From: Candidatus Contendibacter sp.
Lineage (GTDB): Bacteria; Pseudomonadota; Gammaproteobacteria; Competibacterales; Competibacteraceae
Reading direction: 5' to 3'
Length of the DNA: 50,810 nt
NCBI GenBank assembly: GCA_029624675.1
Contig: JARSSP010000070.1
Span: 1 to 50,810 of the forward strand
Shown here in pieces: positions 8,098-16,467 of the stretch; within the stretch, counting starts at the first letter, position 1, and every line of letters begins with the position of its first letter. The notes beneath the pieces are model-generated. The model searched no databases. It was not told where the DNA came from and worked only from the letters and a program-made list of their open reading frames with translations. The translations under genes and the position numbers were made by a program.

Positions 8098-8564
8098 GGC
8101 TCAGGGTCCGGCGAGGGTGGGATTTTATGGGTGGTTGGAGACCCAGGCGCGGCGGCCGGCGCGTTCACCGTGCCGATGGCCAGTTGCTTGAGGCCGAGCT
8201 GACCAGCGACATCCAGCACCGTTACCACCGCCTGATGAGGCGTTTGGCCATCAGCGCGGAGGATCAGCGGCAGTTCCCGGCTCTGGGCAGCGGCTTGCAG
8301 GGCTGCTTTCAGGGTCGAGGCGTCGGTGGTTGCCAGCGTTTGGCCGTTGAGGGCATAGCGGCCGCTGGCGTCGATATCGACTTCCAGTTGCGCCAGATTG
8401 CCTGGCAACGGCTGACCGGTGGATTCGGGCAACCGAATTTCCAATTTCGACTCGTGCCGCAGGCTGGTGACGATCATGAAGAAGATCAGCAGCACCAGCA
8501 CGACGTCGATCATGGGTATCAAGTTGATATCCAGTTCCTCGCGGCGGCGGGAGCGCAGATTCAC
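8094..8564 (-). CDS. exbD: Biopolymer transport protein ExbD
   Basis: ExbD works with ExbB to couple the proton gradient to outer-membrane transport through TonB. The 156-residue protein has a short cytoplasmic start, one membrane helix at about residues 16-38 (LIPMIDVVLVLLIFFMIV) containing the conserved aspartate that carries protons, and a periplasmic domain. The C-terminus is proline-rich. The start is a GTG that overlaps the exbB stop (GTGA), and its own stop overlaps the lpxK start (ATGA), so three genes are tightly coupled. No tonB or receptor gene is nearby, so a role in envelope maintenance linked to lpxK is also possible. Confidence 0.92.
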   Translation of the reverse strand: MNLRSRRREELDINLIPMIDVVLVLLIFFMIVTSLRHESKLEIRLPESTGQPLPGNLAQLEVDIDASGRYALNGQTLATTDASTLKAALQAAAQSRELPLILRADGQTPHQAVVTVLDVAGQLGLKQLAIGTVNAPAAAPGSPTTHKIPPSPDPEP

Positions 8565-9187
8565 GGCCGTTGTTTCTCCGCGCTAGCTCCGGCGTCCAAC
8601 AGGTCGACGAGTTGCAGGGTTTCCTGCTCCATGCGCACCACCAGTTCGTCCACCCGGGCATTGAAATAACGATAAAACAGCAGGCTGGGAATAGCGACGG
8701 TCAGACCGGCGGCGGTGGTCACCAATGCTTCGGCGATACCCACCGAGAGCAGACTAAAGTTGCTGTTGCCCTGGGTCGAAACGATCTGAAAGATCTTGAT
8801 CATGCCAGCCACGGTGCCGAGCAGGCCCAGCAGGGGACTGATGGCGGCGATGGTACCCAGGGTGCTGAGGAAGCGCTCCAGTTCGTGCGCGACGTGGCGG
8901 CCGGTGTCCTCGACCCGTTCGCGCAAAATCTCCCGACCCCGACCACGGGTGGCGAGCCCCGCCGCCACGATCCGACCGAGGGGCGAACGCAGCGGCAACG
9001 CTTCCACTTCCCGCGCATCGACCGCGCCGCGGTCCAGCCAGCGCTCCAGGGTCGCCAGCAACTGGTCGGGTAGTACCCGGGCCCGCCGCAACGCCAGCAA
9101 CCGCTCGACGATGATGGTCGCCGCCGCCAGCGAGCAGGCCAGAATCGGCGCCATCAGCCAGCCGCCAGCCTTGATCAGTTCAAGCAC
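8561..9187 (-). CDS. exbB: MotA/TolQ/ExbB proton channel family protein
   Basis: ExbB forms the pentameric channel of the ExbB-ExbD energising complex in the inner membrane. It has a first membrane helix at about residues 8-27 (WLMAPILACSLAAATIIVER) and two later helices around SPLLGLLGTVAGMI and AEALVTTAAGLTVAIPSLL, the usual three-helix pattern. I prefer the GTG at 9187. GGAG lies 9 bases upstream and the protein then begins VLELIKAGGWLM, as in other ExbB proteins. The in-frame TTG at 9229 would add a polar tail with no such ribosome site. This is the first gene of the exbB-exbD-lpxK-ycaR-kdsB operon. Confidence 0.93.
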   Translation of the reverse strand: MLELIKAGGWLMAPILACSLAAATIIVERLLALRRARVLPDQLLATLERWLDRGAVDAREVEALPLRSPLGRIVAAGLATRGRGREILRERVEDTGRHVAHELERFLSTLGTIAAISPLLGLLGTVAGMIKIFQIVSTQGNSNFSLLSVGIAEALVTTAAGLTVAIPSLLFYRYFNARVDELVVRMEQETLQLVDLLDAGASAEKQRP

Positions 9188-9386
9188 CCGATTGTCTCCG
9201 GCATGATTCAAGTCACCTTCATGTTTCAAACCATCGAAGGGTGTCCATCATACTGGATTTACCCGACGGGCCGTAGCATTGTTCCCGTCGCGGCAGGAGA
9301 GAGCGGGATTGAGATAGGCCATGTTTCGAGTCGACATTCTCGCGTCGCTCGGTTTTAACCGTTCAGACCCCTCTCATCCCGCGCAA

Positions 9387-9465
9387 CGATGGGTTTCGCT
9401 ACGCGCAACCCATCCTAAGAAAAACAATGGATTGTAGGATGGGTTGCGCGTAGCGAAACCCATCG
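9387..9465. repeat. REP-type palindromic pair (inverted repeat, 31-base arms)
   Basis: Two arms, 9387-9417 and 9435-9465, are perfect reverse complements of each other across a 17-base AT-rich spacer. Each arm is itself imperfectly palindromic, with GATGGGTT and AACCCATC flanking CGC-GTA-GCG. The right-hand copy is preceded by GTAG, the tetranucleotide typical of REP elements mobilised by RAYT transposases. This is the layout of a BIME (two REPs head to head). It occupies the gene-free stretch between exbB and uvrD (9188-9592); apart from this and the uvrD palindrome I see nothing else there. Confidence 0.8.
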
Positions 9466-9567
9466 ATACAGGGCGAAACCACTAGGAAATCTGAGCGGTT
9501 ACGCTCGGGTTACCGGCAGCGGAAGATAGTATTGTAGCGCCCGCTGTCCCGGCCGCCGCCCGCCCAG

Positions 9568-9588
9568 AGCGATTCTGCTAGAATCGCT
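9568..9588. promoter_or_regulatory. Perfect 9-bp inverted repeat just before uvrD
   Basis: AGCGATTCT-GCT-AGAATCGCT is a perfect palindrome ending 4 bases before the uvrD ATG. It contains TGCTAGAAT, an extended -10 look-alike. It may be an operator overlapping the promoter or a hairpin that masks the start codon. It does not match the gammaproteobacterial LexA box (CTGT-N8-ACAG). Confidence 0.5.
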
Positions 9589-9592
9589 GATC

Positions 9593-11782
9593 ATGGACGT
9601 TTCCTGGATTCTCGACGATCTCAACGAACCCCAGCGCCAGGCGGTGACCGCGCCGCTGGGACCCCTGCGGGTGTTAGCCGGCGCCGGGAGCGGCAAGACC
9701 CGAGTGTTGACCCGACGCATCGCCTGGTTGCTGACGGTGGAGAGCGCCTCGCCCTGGTCGATCTTGGCGGTGACCTTCACCAACAAGGCCGCCGCCGAGA
9801 TGCGCGGCCGGGTCGAAAAGATGCTGAACCAGCCCATCGGCGGACTGTGGATCGGCACCTTTCACGGCATCGCCCACCGCCTGCTGCGCCAGCACTGGCA
9901 GGAAGCCCGCTTGCCGCGCGCCTTCCAGATTCTCGACAGCGACGATCAGACCCGGCTGCTCAAACGGGTATTGCGCGGCTTGAACCTGGATGAGAAGAAG
10001 TGGCCGCCGCCCCAGGTCGCCGGTTTCATCAACCGGTGCAAGGACGAAATCCAGCGTCCCGCCGATCTGGCCGACGACGGCAAGCCAGTTCAGCGCCAGT
10101 ATCGGCAGATCTACACGATCTATCAGCAGGAGTGCGAGCGCGGCGGCCTGGTGGATTTCGGCGAATTGCTGTTGCGCGCTTACGAACTCTGGCGCGACAA
10201 CCCGGACCTGCTGGCCCATTACCGGGAGCGGTTCCAGCATGTGCTGGTGGACGAATTTCAGGACACCAACACCATCCAGTACCAGTGGGTACGGCTGCTG
10301 GGCGGTGGCCAGGGCGACGTGTTCATCGTCGGGGACGATGACCAGTGCGTGTACGGATGGAGAGGCTCTAAAGTTGAGAATATTCAACGCTTTGCTGACG
10401 ATTTCCCCGGCGCGCGAACCATCCGCCTGGAACAGAACTACCGCTCCACCCACAACATCCTCAAGGCGGCGAACGCGCTCATCGCCCACAACGCCAACCG
10501 GCTGGGCAAGAATCTGTGGACCGCCGACGGCGACGGCGAACCGATCCAGGTCTACAACGCCTTCAACGAAACGGACGAGGCGCGGTTCGTGGTCGAGCGC
10601 ATCCGCCAGTGGGTGGAGCAGGGGGGGCAGCGCCGGGATGTGGCGATTCTCTACCGCTCCAACGCTCAGTCGCGGGTGTTCGAGGAAACATTGATCGCGG
10701 CGGCGTTGCCCTACCGGATTTACGGCGGCCTGCGGTTTTTCGAGCGGGCCGAAATCAAGGATGCCCTGGCCTATCTGCGGCTGGTCGCGCACCGCGATGA
10801 CGACCCTTCCTTTGAGCGGGTGGTCAACACGCCCCCGCGCGCCATCGGCGAGCGCACCGTCGACCTGCTGCGCGAGGCGGCGCGTGTTCAGGGCGGTTCG
10901 CTGTGGCAGGCCGCGCTGGGTCTGTTGGCGGCCGGCGGACTGAGCGGCCGGGCCGCTGGCGCGGTGCGCGGTTTCCTCAACTTGGTCGAGGCGCTGGACC
11001 GTGACAGCCACGGCCGACCCCTGCCGGAACGGGTGGAGCAGGTCATCACCGGCAGCGGCCTGCGGGCGATGTATGAACAGGCCAAGGACGACAAGGGCGA
11101 AATGCGGGTCGAAAATCTGGAGGAGCTGGTCAACGCCAGTGGCGATTTCATCACCCACGCCGATCCAGTCGTGGTGGGCGTGGACCCGGACGAGCCCGAC
11201 TGGCTGAATGCCTTTCTGGCCCACGCTGTGCTGGAATCCGGCCAGGGGCAGGGCGGCGCCGGCGAGGACAGCGTGCAATTGATGACCCTGCACATGGCCA
11301 AGGGGCTGGAATTTCCACTGGTATTCCTGGTCGGGTTGGAGGAGGGGTTGTTTCCACACAGCCGTTCGGTGGCGGAAGCGCGCCAATTGGAAGAGGAGCG
11401 GCGCTTGGCCTATGTCGGCGTCACCCGCGCCCAGCGGCGGCTGGTTCTGTGCCACGCCGAGCGGCGCCACTGGTACGGCCGCGAAAACTATCCCTCGCCC
11501 TCGCGGTTTGTTCGGGAAATTCCCGAGGAATTGACCCAAGATGTGCGGGCTCGGGCAAAGCGGCGGGAAAAGAGCCCGCTCTCAACCCAATCAGCCGTCG
11601 CCGCGCTCGCCGCACCCGCCAGCCTGCGGCCCCACCAGCGGGTGCGCCATCCACAATTTGGCGAGGGGGTGGTGCTGGAAGTCGAGGGTGCCGGCTACCA
11701 CGCGCGGGCCAGAGTGAATTTCCCAACGGCCGGCGGCGCCAAGTGGCTGGTGGTGGCCTACGCCAAACTGGAGGTTTTGTGA
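9593..11782 (+). CDS. uvrD: DNA helicase II UvrD
   Basis: UvrD is the superfamily 1A 3'-5' helicase that releases excised oligonucleotides in nucleotide-excision repair and unwinds nicked DNA in mismatch repair. The motifs appear in order: Q-motif NEPQRQAV, Walker A AGAGSGKT (about residues 30-37), motif Ia TFTNKAA, Walker B VDEFQDTN, GDDDQCVYGWRG, LEQNYRS, and motif VI VGVTRAQRR. The length (729) matches E. coli UvrD (720). The C-terminal RNA-polymerase-binding Tudor-like domain is present (HPQFGEGVVLEVEG). Motif III has cysteine where E. coli has serine (GDDDQS). No good ribosome site precedes the ATG. The stop overlaps the next start as GTGA. Confidence 0.97.
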   Translation: MDVSWILDDLNEPQRQAVTAPLGPLRVLAGAGSGKTRVLTRRIAWLLTVESASPWSILAVTFTNKAAAEMRGRVEKMLNQPIGGLWIGTFHGIAHRLLRQHWQEARLPRAFQILDSDDQTRLLKRVLRGLNLDEKKWPPPQVAGFINRCKDEIQRPADLADDGKPVQRQYRQIYTIYQQECERGGLVDFGELLLRAYELWRDNPDLLAHYRERFQHVLVDEFQDTNTIQYQWVRLLGGGQGDVFIVGDDDQCVYGWRGSKVENIQRFADDFPGARTIRLEQNYRSTHNILKAANALIAHNANRLGKNLWTADGDGEPIQVYNAFNETDEARFVVERIRQWVEQGGQRRDVAILYRSNAQSRVFEETLIAAALPYRIYGGLRFFERAEIKDALAYLRLVAHRDDDPSFERVVNTPPRAIGERTVDLLREAARVQGGSLWQAALGLLAAGGLSGRAAGAVRGFLNLVEALDRDSHGRPLPERVEQVITGSGLRAMYEQAKDDKGEMRVENLEELVNASGDFITHADPVVVGVDPDEPDWLNAFLAHAVLESGQGQGGAGEDSVQLMTLHMAKGLEFPLVFLVGLEEGLFPHSRSVAEARQLEEERRLAYVGVTRAQRRLVLCHAERRHWYGRENYPSPSRFVREIPEELTQDVRARAKRREKSPLSTQSAVAALAAPASLRPHQRVRHPQFGEGVVLEVEGAGYHARARVNFPTAGGAKWLVVAYAKLEVL

Positions 11783-13644
11783 ACCCACCCGCGCTCGCCA
11801 TACCGGCGGCAACCCCTGTCTTGTCCAGCGCCGAACCCCGCTCCGCACCCTCCCAGCCGTCCCCGCGCCCGCGCCTGCCCGAACATCGCCTGACCTTGAA
11901 GGAGGTGCTGGATGAATTGGCCGCCGACGGTCTGGTGGCCAGGGCCGATCTCGAACGGATCGGCGCGGAAGCGCGGGCGGAGCGCGGCGAGTTGCATCCC
12001 CTGGTGGTGATCGCCAACAAGCAGCTGCGCCACGCCCAGCCGCCGCACCCGGTGTTGAGTCTGGAACTTTTGACCGAATGGCTGGCTGGCAAGGTCGGGT
12101 TGCCTTACCTGCGCATCGATCCGCTCAAGCTCGACATCGCCTCGGTCGAGCGGCTGTTGCCGTTCATCTCCTACGAATACGCTGCCCGTTACCATATTCT
12201 GCCCGTCGCGACCGACGAGCACCGCGTGGTGTTCGCCACCACCGAGCCTTATCTCACCGAGTGGCGCGAGGTGTTGCGGCAAACTCTGCGCAAGGACATC
12301 GAGCGGGTCATCGCCAATCCGCTCGACATCAATCGCTATCAACTGGAGTTTTACGGCGTGTCGCGCTCGGTGCGCGGCGCGCTGCGCGGCGTGCTGGAGC
12401 CGGCCTCGGGCGTTCTCAACTTTGAACAGTTGCTGGAACTGGGCCGGCGCGGCGAACTCAGCGCCGACGAGCGGCCGATCGTGCAAATCGTGGACTGGTT
12501 GCTGCAATACGCCTTTTCCCAGCGCGCCAGCGATATTCATCTGGAGCCGCGCCGCGAGCAGGGCCACATCCGCTTTCGCATCGATGGCGTTCTGCACGCG
12601 ATTTATCAGTTACCGCCGGCGGTGATGAACGCGGTGACCAGTCGCATCAAGATCCTGGGGCGGATGGACGTGGCCGAGAAGCGCCGGCCACAGGATGGGC
12701 GGATCAAGATCCGCACCCCGGCTGGCCGGGAAATCGAAATGCGGTTGTCCACCATGCCCACCGCCTTCGGCGAGAAGTGCGTGCTGCGCATTTTCGATCC
12801 GGACACGGTCACCAAGAATTTCAACCAACTGGGTTTCGCGCCGGCCGAGGAGGCGGCTTGGCGAGCGATGATCGCCCGGCCGCATGGCATCGTGCTGGTC
12901 ACCGGTCCAACCGGTTCCGGCAAGACCACCACGCTGTACACCACGCTCAAGCATCTGGCGAATCCCGAGGTCAACGTCTGCACGGTCGAGGACCCCATCG
13001 AAATGGTGGCGCCGGAACTCAATCAGATGCAAGTCCAGCCCGCGATTGATCTAACTTTCGCCCAAGGCATCCGCACCCTGCTGCGGCAGGACCCCGACAT
13101 CATTATGGTCGGCGAGATTCGCGATCTGGAGGCCGCCCAGATGGCGGTGCAGGCGGCACTGACCGGGCATCTGGTGTTATCCACCCTGCACACCAACGAT
13201 GCCGCCTCGGCGGTGACCCGGTTGCTCGATCTCGGGGTGCCCCACTACCTGATCCAGAACGTCCTCATCGGGGTAATGGCGCAACGGCTGGTGCGTACCC
13301 TGTGCCCGCACTGCAAGGGCGAGGGGGAATTGGAGACGACCTTGTGGGAAGCGTTGATTCGTCCCTGGCCATTGCCGAAACCGGCGGCCATCCGGGCGCC
13401 GCGCGGTTGTCCGGAGTGCCGCAACACTGGCTATCTCGGCCGCGTCGGTCTGTATGAGCTGTTGGCCGTGACGCCGGAATTGCGCCGACTGTTTCGGTCT
13501 GACATGGATTCGGACGAACTGCGCCGCCGCGCGTGCGGGCAGGGCATGCGGCTGTTACGGGTGAGCGCCGCCTTGCAAATCGCTGCCGGGCTGACCACGT
13601 TCGAGGAGGTGGTTCAGGTATTGCCACCGTTGGAGGAAGATTGA
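11779..13644 (+). CDS. GspE/PilB family secretion or pilus assembly ATPase
   Basis: This 621-residue cytoplasmic ATPase would drive type II secretion or type IV pilus extension. A proline-rich tail is followed by an MshEN/T2SSE N-terminal domain (about residues 45-170). The AAA domain contains GPTGSGKTTTLY (Walker A), the Asp box and MVGEIRDLEAA (Walker B). A zinc motif, CPHC plus CPEC, is typical of PilB/GspE and absent from PilT retraction motors. The start is a GTG overlapping the uvrD stop, preceded by GGAGG with a short 4-base gap. A longer in-frame opening to 11449 lies within uvrD and is not used. No other secretion genes are nearby, so the machine it serves is unknown. Confidence 0.9.
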   Translation: MNPPALAIPAATPVLSSAEPRSAPSQPSPRPRLPEHRLTLKEVLDELAADGLVARADLERIGAEARAERGELHPLVVIANKQLRHAQPPHPVLSLELLTEWLAGKVGLPYLRIDPLKLDIASVERLLPFISYEYAARYHILPVATDEHRVVFATTEPYLTEWREVLRQTLRKDIERVIANPLDINRYQLEFYGVSRSVRGALRGVLEPASGVLNFEQLLELGRRGELSADERPIVQIVDWLLQYAFSQRASDIHLEPRREQGHIRFRIDGVLHAIYQLPPAVMNAVTSRIKILGRMDVAEKRRPQDGRIKIRTPAGREIEMRLSTMPTAFGEKCVLRIFDPDTVTKNFNQLGFAPAEEAAWRAMIARPHGIVLVTGPTGSGKTTTLYTTLKHLANPEVNVCTVEDPIEMVAPELNQMQVQPAIDLTFAQGIRTLLRQDPDIIMVGEIRDLEAAQMAVQAALTGHLVLSTLHTNDAASAVTRLLDLGVPHYLIQNVLIGVMAQRLVRTLCPHCKGEGELETTLWEALIRPWPLPKPAAIRAPRGCPECRNTGYLGRVGLYELLAVTPELRRLFRSDMDSDELRRRACGQGMRLLRVSAALQIAAGLTTFEEVVQVLPPLEED

Positions 13645-13770
13645 GGCCGCCCAATGACACTATTGATACATTACGTTGTTTTTGACTATTTTGTTGTGGA
13701 TAGTACACAATAGTTGTGCGTGAATGCCGCTTTTTTAACCCATGAAAGAAATGACCCTAGGAGTCTGACG

Positions 13771-14397
13771 ATGTCCATTAAAATCATGAAAACTACCTTG
13801 GCCGCCGCCTTGGCCGCTGGGTTGCTGGCGGGGACTGCCCAAGCTTATGAGGCGGGTAACTGGCTTGCGCGGGTCGGAGCGTGGGGCGTGTTCCCCAAGT
13901 CCGACAATCTTAATCTCGCGCCGGGCGCCGATCTGGATGTGGACAACGGCTACAGTCTGGGTTTCAACTTCACCTACATGGTGAATCCCAATATCGGTGT
14001 CGAACTAATCCTGGCCCTGCCGTTCAAGCATGACGTCCAACTGACGGGCGCGGGCACGGTTGCCAACACCTATCAGTTGCCCCCAACGCTCTTCCTGCAA
14101 TATCACTTCATGCCGACCGGCACTGTCCATCCCTACGTGGGCGTCGGTCTGAATTACACCTTCTTCTTCAATGAGGATGGAACCGGCGCTCTGTCCGGCA
14201 CCGACGTGAGCCTGGATTCGTCCTGGGGTCTGGCCGGCGAGATGGGCATCGATATCGACGTGGCCCCCAACTGGTTCGTCAACGGCACCGTCATGTACAT
14301 GGACATCGACTCCAAGCTCAAGCTGGACGGGGTCGGGGTCGGCACCGTGACCATCGATCCATGGGTCATCGGCCTCAACATCGGCACCCGCTTCTAA
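13771..14397 (+). CDS. ompW: OmpW family outer membrane protein
   Basis: OmpW proteins are eight-stranded outer-membrane barrels that pass small hydrophobic molecules and respond to oxygen and stress. The 208-residue precursor has a clear signal peptide (MKTTLAAALAAGLLAG) with cleavage after AQA. Alternating strands typical of the family follow, with HPYVGVGLNYTFFF near the middle and a terminal phenylalanine (IGLNIGTRF) that acts as the barrel-assembly signal. I chose the ATG at 13771, preceded by TAGGAGTCTG. The upstream 125 bases are unusually AT-rich with a CACAA-TAG-TTGTG inverted repeat, and are likely a regulated promoter region, but I cannot name the regulator. Confidence 0.92.
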   Translation: MSIKIMKTTLAAALAAGLLAGTAQAYEAGNWLARVGAWGVFPKSDNLNLAPGADLDVDNGYSLGFNFTYMVNPNIGVELILALPFKHDVQLTGAGTVANTYQLPPTLFLQYHFMPTGTVHPYVGVGLNYTFFFNEDGTGALSGTDVSLDSSWGLAGEMGIDIDVAPNWFVNGTVMYMDIDSKLKLDGVGVGTVTIDPWVIGLNIGTRF

Positions 14398-14408
14398 ACC
14401 GCTTGCGG

Positions 14409-14449
14409 CGAGCGCGGGACCGGGTTTGCCCGGCCCGCCGCCTCGCTCG
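14409..14449. terminator. GC-rich hairpin between ompW and the HMA protein
   Basis: An inner stem CCGGG/CCCGG with a TTTG loop is continued by CGGG/CCCG and an outer CGAGCG/CGCTCG pairing. It lies between two convergent genes and could end both. There is no long T-run, so efficiency is uncertain. Confidence 0.55.
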
Positions 14450-14473
14450 TTTGATCCCGCCGGCGCGTTCCGC

Positions 14474-14671
14474 TCAGGCCCGCTCGGGATAGCCCAAGGC
14501 TTGCAGCGCCGCGCTCAACTCCGCTCGGCTTCCTTCCGTTTCCACTGTCACCCGACCAGTGGGCACATCCACCGCTACCTCCCGAACCCGGGCGTCCTGA
14601 TGTAGACCGGCTTGAATCGCGCTGGCGCAACCGCCGCACTTGACGTTCTGAACCGTAAACTCGAATTTCAT
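14474..14671 (-). CDS. Heavy-metal-associated (HMA) domain protein, CopZ-like
   Basis: The 65-residue protein consists of a single HMA domain. The metal-binding CXXC is in VKCGGCAS (residues 12-15), the position used by copper chaperones and by the N-terminal domains of copper ATPases to bind Cu(I). The rest fits the ferredoxin-like fold, ending in LQALGYPERA. The methionine that usually precedes the first cysteine is replaced by lysine, as in several standalone members. No copper ATPase is nearby, so the metal and partner are inferred. It lies convergent to ompW and divergent from the glnA control region. Confidence 0.85.
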   Translation of the reverse strand: MKFEFTVQNVKCGGCASAIQAGLHQDARVREVAVDVPTGRVTVETEGSRAELSAALQALGYPERA

Positions 14672-14755
14672 GTCATTCTCCGCTGGTGGTTGGGTAACGA
14701 TGGGAGTATAAGCCGTTCGCCTGACTGGGGTGACCCGCTGGATGGAATGACGTGG

Positions 14756-14770
14756 CGCCCGCGAATGGTG
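14756..14770. promoter_or_regulatory. NtrC-like binding site 1 upstream of glnA
   Basis: GCCCGCGAATGGTGC matches the NtrC core GCAC-N7-GTGC with one mismatch. Its centre is 31 bases (three helical turns) upstream of site 2 and about 130 bases before the predicted glnA transcription start. This is nearly the E. coli glnAp2 enhancer geometry (-140 and -108). Confidence 0.6.
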
Positions 14771-14786
14771 CGGTGCTTGGCAAGGT

Positions 14787-14801
14787 TGCTCTATATTGGT
14801 G
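14787..14801. promoter_or_regulatory. NtrC-like binding site 2 upstream of glnA
   Basis: GCTCTATATTGGTGC matches GCAC-N7-GTGC with one mismatch and closely resembles the enteric glnA enhancer. It lies about 100 bases before the predicted start of the sigma-54 transcript. Confidence 0.65.
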
Positions 14802-14866
14802 CGAAGTGAGCCGCCCGTGCATTCCAGTACATACCCAATGAACGGTCATGACTGAAAAAATTTCCA

Positions 14867-14882
14867 TGGCATGATTCCTGCT
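14867..14882 (+). promoter_or_regulatory. Sigma-54 (-24/-12) promoter of glnA
   Basis: TGGCATGATTCCTGCT fits the consensus TGGCACG-N4-TTGCW, with the invariant GG and GC separated by exactly 10 bases and two mismatches. It is 84 bases before the glnA start codon and downstream of two NtrC-like sites, so nitrogen-limited activation of glnA is well supported. Confidence 0.8.
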
Positions 14883-14966
14883 AAATCGCGGCGGACATGG
14901 AACGAGGCAACTCCCATCACCGACGTTCTCAATCACGACTGAAGTCTTTTCAAACCCGAGGAATCA

Positions 14967-16382
14967 ATGACAATGAATGCTGCCGATGTGATGAAGCTGA
15001 TCGAGGAAAAGGGCATCAAGTTCGTGGACTATCGCTTCACCGATACCCGTGGCAAGGAGCAACACGTCACCGTGCCCGTCAGTGCCGTGGACGAGGATGT
15101 ATTCGAGGACGGCAAGATGTTCGACGGCTCGTCCATCGCTGGCTGGAAGGGTATCCAGGAATCGGACATGATCCTGATGCCCGATCCCGTGACCGCTTGC
15201 GTCGATCCTTTCTTTGAGGAACCGACCCTGGTGTTGACCTGCGATGTCATCGAGCCCAACACCATGCAGGGTTACGAGCGCGACCCTCGCTCGTTGGCCC
15301 GTCGTGCTGAGGCGTATCTAAAATCGACCGGGATCGGCGATGTTGCCTTCTTCGGGCCGGAAAACGAGTTTTTCATCTTCGATGACGTGCGCTGGGGCGC
15401 CGACATCAGTGGTTGTTTCTGCAAGGTGGATTCTTCCGAGGCTGGCTGGAACTCCGAGCGTGTTTACGAGGGTGGCAACTTCGGCCATCGACCCGGGGTC
15501 AAGGGCGGCTATTTCCCGGTGCCGCCGGTCGATTCGCAACAAGACATCCGCTCCGCCATGTGCCTGAATTTGGAGGCGATGGGCCTCGTCCCCGAGGTGC
15601 ATCACCACGAGGTCGCGACCGCTGGCCAAGCCGAGATCGGCGTTAAGTTCAACACCCTGGTGCGTAAGGCCGACGAGGTGCAGCGCTTGAAATACGTGGT
15701 GCAAAACGTGGCGGCCAGCTACGGCAAGACCGCCACTTTTATGCCCAAACCCCTGGTTGGCGATAACGGCAGCGGCATGCATGTCCATCAATCGCTGGGG
15801 AAGGACGGTGCCAATCTGTTCTCCGGCGATTTGTATGCTGGTCTGTCGGAAACGGCGCTGTACTACATCGGCGGTATCATCAAGCATGCCAAGACGCTGA
15901 ACGCTTTCTGCAACCCATCGACCAACTCCTACAAGCGACTGGTGCCGGGTTTCGAGGCGCCGATCAACCTGGCGTATTCGGCGCGCAACCGCTCCGCGTC
16001 CATTCGGATCCCCTACGTCAGTAACCCCAAGGGACGTCGCATCGAAGTGCGGTTTCCCGACTCGACCGCCAATCCGTATCTGGCTTTCGCCGCCATGATG
16101 ATGGCCGGTCTGGATGGCATCCAAAACAAGATTCATCCTGGTGATCCGGTTGACAAGGACATTTATGAATTGCCACCGGAGGAAGAGAAACTGATCCCGC
16201 AGGTCTGTTTCTCGCTGGAACAAGCTCTCGGCGAACTGGATAAGAATCGTGGATTTCTCATCAAAGGGGGAGTGTTCACCAACGACCTGATTGATGCCTA
16301 TATCGCGCTCAAGATGCAGGATGTGACCCGGATGCGGATGACCACCCACCCGGTCGAGTTCGATCTTTACTACAGCCTGTAG
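14967..16382 (+). CDS. glnA: Glutamine synthetase type I
   Basis: GlnA makes glutamine from glutamate, ammonia and ATP and is the central enzyme of ammonia assimilation. The protein (471 residues) shows the dodecameric GSI signatures: FDGSSIAGW, the metal-binding GPENEFF, NGSGMHVHQS and KRLVPGFEAP. The adenylylation tyrosine is in KDIYELPPEEE, so it is the GSI-beta form switched off by GlnE. The ATG at 14967 has GAGG 5 bases upstream. A second ATG at 14973 (MNAADV) would align exactly with E. coli GlnA and put the tyrosine at the same residue, so it is a real alternative. Control comes from the sigma-54 promoter and NtrC sites upstream; a strong terminator follows. Confidence 0.98.
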   Translation: MTMNAADVMKLIEEKGIKFVDYRFTDTRGKEQHVTVPVSAVDEDVFEDGKMFDGSSIAGWKGIQESDMILMPDPVTACVDPFFEEPTLVLTCDVIEPNTMQGYERDPRSLARRAEAYLKSTGIGDVAFFGPENEFFIFDDVRWGADISGCFCKVDSSEAGWNSERVYEGGNFGHRPGVKGGYFPVPPVDSQQDIRSAMCLNLEAMGLVPEVHHHEVATAGQAEIGVKFNTLVRKADEVQRLKYVVQNVAASYGKTATFMPKPLVGDNGSGMHVHQSLGKDGANLFSGDLYAGLSETALYYIGGIIKHAKTLNAFCNPSTNSYKRLVPGFEAPINLAYSARNRSASIRIPYVSNPKGRRIEVRFPDSTANPYLAFAAMMMAGLDGIQNKIHPGDPVDKDIYELPPEEEKLIPQVCFSLEQALGELDKNRGFLIKGGVFTNDLIDAYIALKMQDVTRMRMTTHPVEFDLYYSL

Positions 16383-16428
16383 GGTCGCGGCGATTTGGGC
16401 CGCGCGCCCCTGAGGTTGCTCGTGACTA

Positions 16429-16454
16429 CGCCCCCTGAACGGGGGCGTTTTTTT
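16429..16454 (+). terminator. Intrinsic terminator after glnA
   Basis: CGCCCCC-TGAAC-GGGGGCG is followed directly by seven T residues, a textbook Rho-independent terminator. It separates glnA from glnL-glnG, so the latter need their own promoter or read-through. Confidence 0.95.
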
Positions 16455-16467
16455 GTTGGGGATACGT

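Noticed and set aside
9674..11539. A 621-codon open frame antisense to uvrD
   Set aside because: It has no family resemblance or ribosome site and exists because GC-rich codons leave few stops on the opposite strand; uvrD motifs are unambiguous.
11449..11778. An N-terminal extension of the GspE/PilB-like protein
   Set aside because: It lies wholly within uvrD, lacks family similarity, and a GTG with GGAGG overlaps the uvrD stop as expected.
14777..14790. TTGGCAAGGTTGCT as a sigma-54 promoter for glnA
   Set aside because: The GG and GC elements are only 7 bases apart instead of 10; the site at 14867-14882 has the correct spacing.
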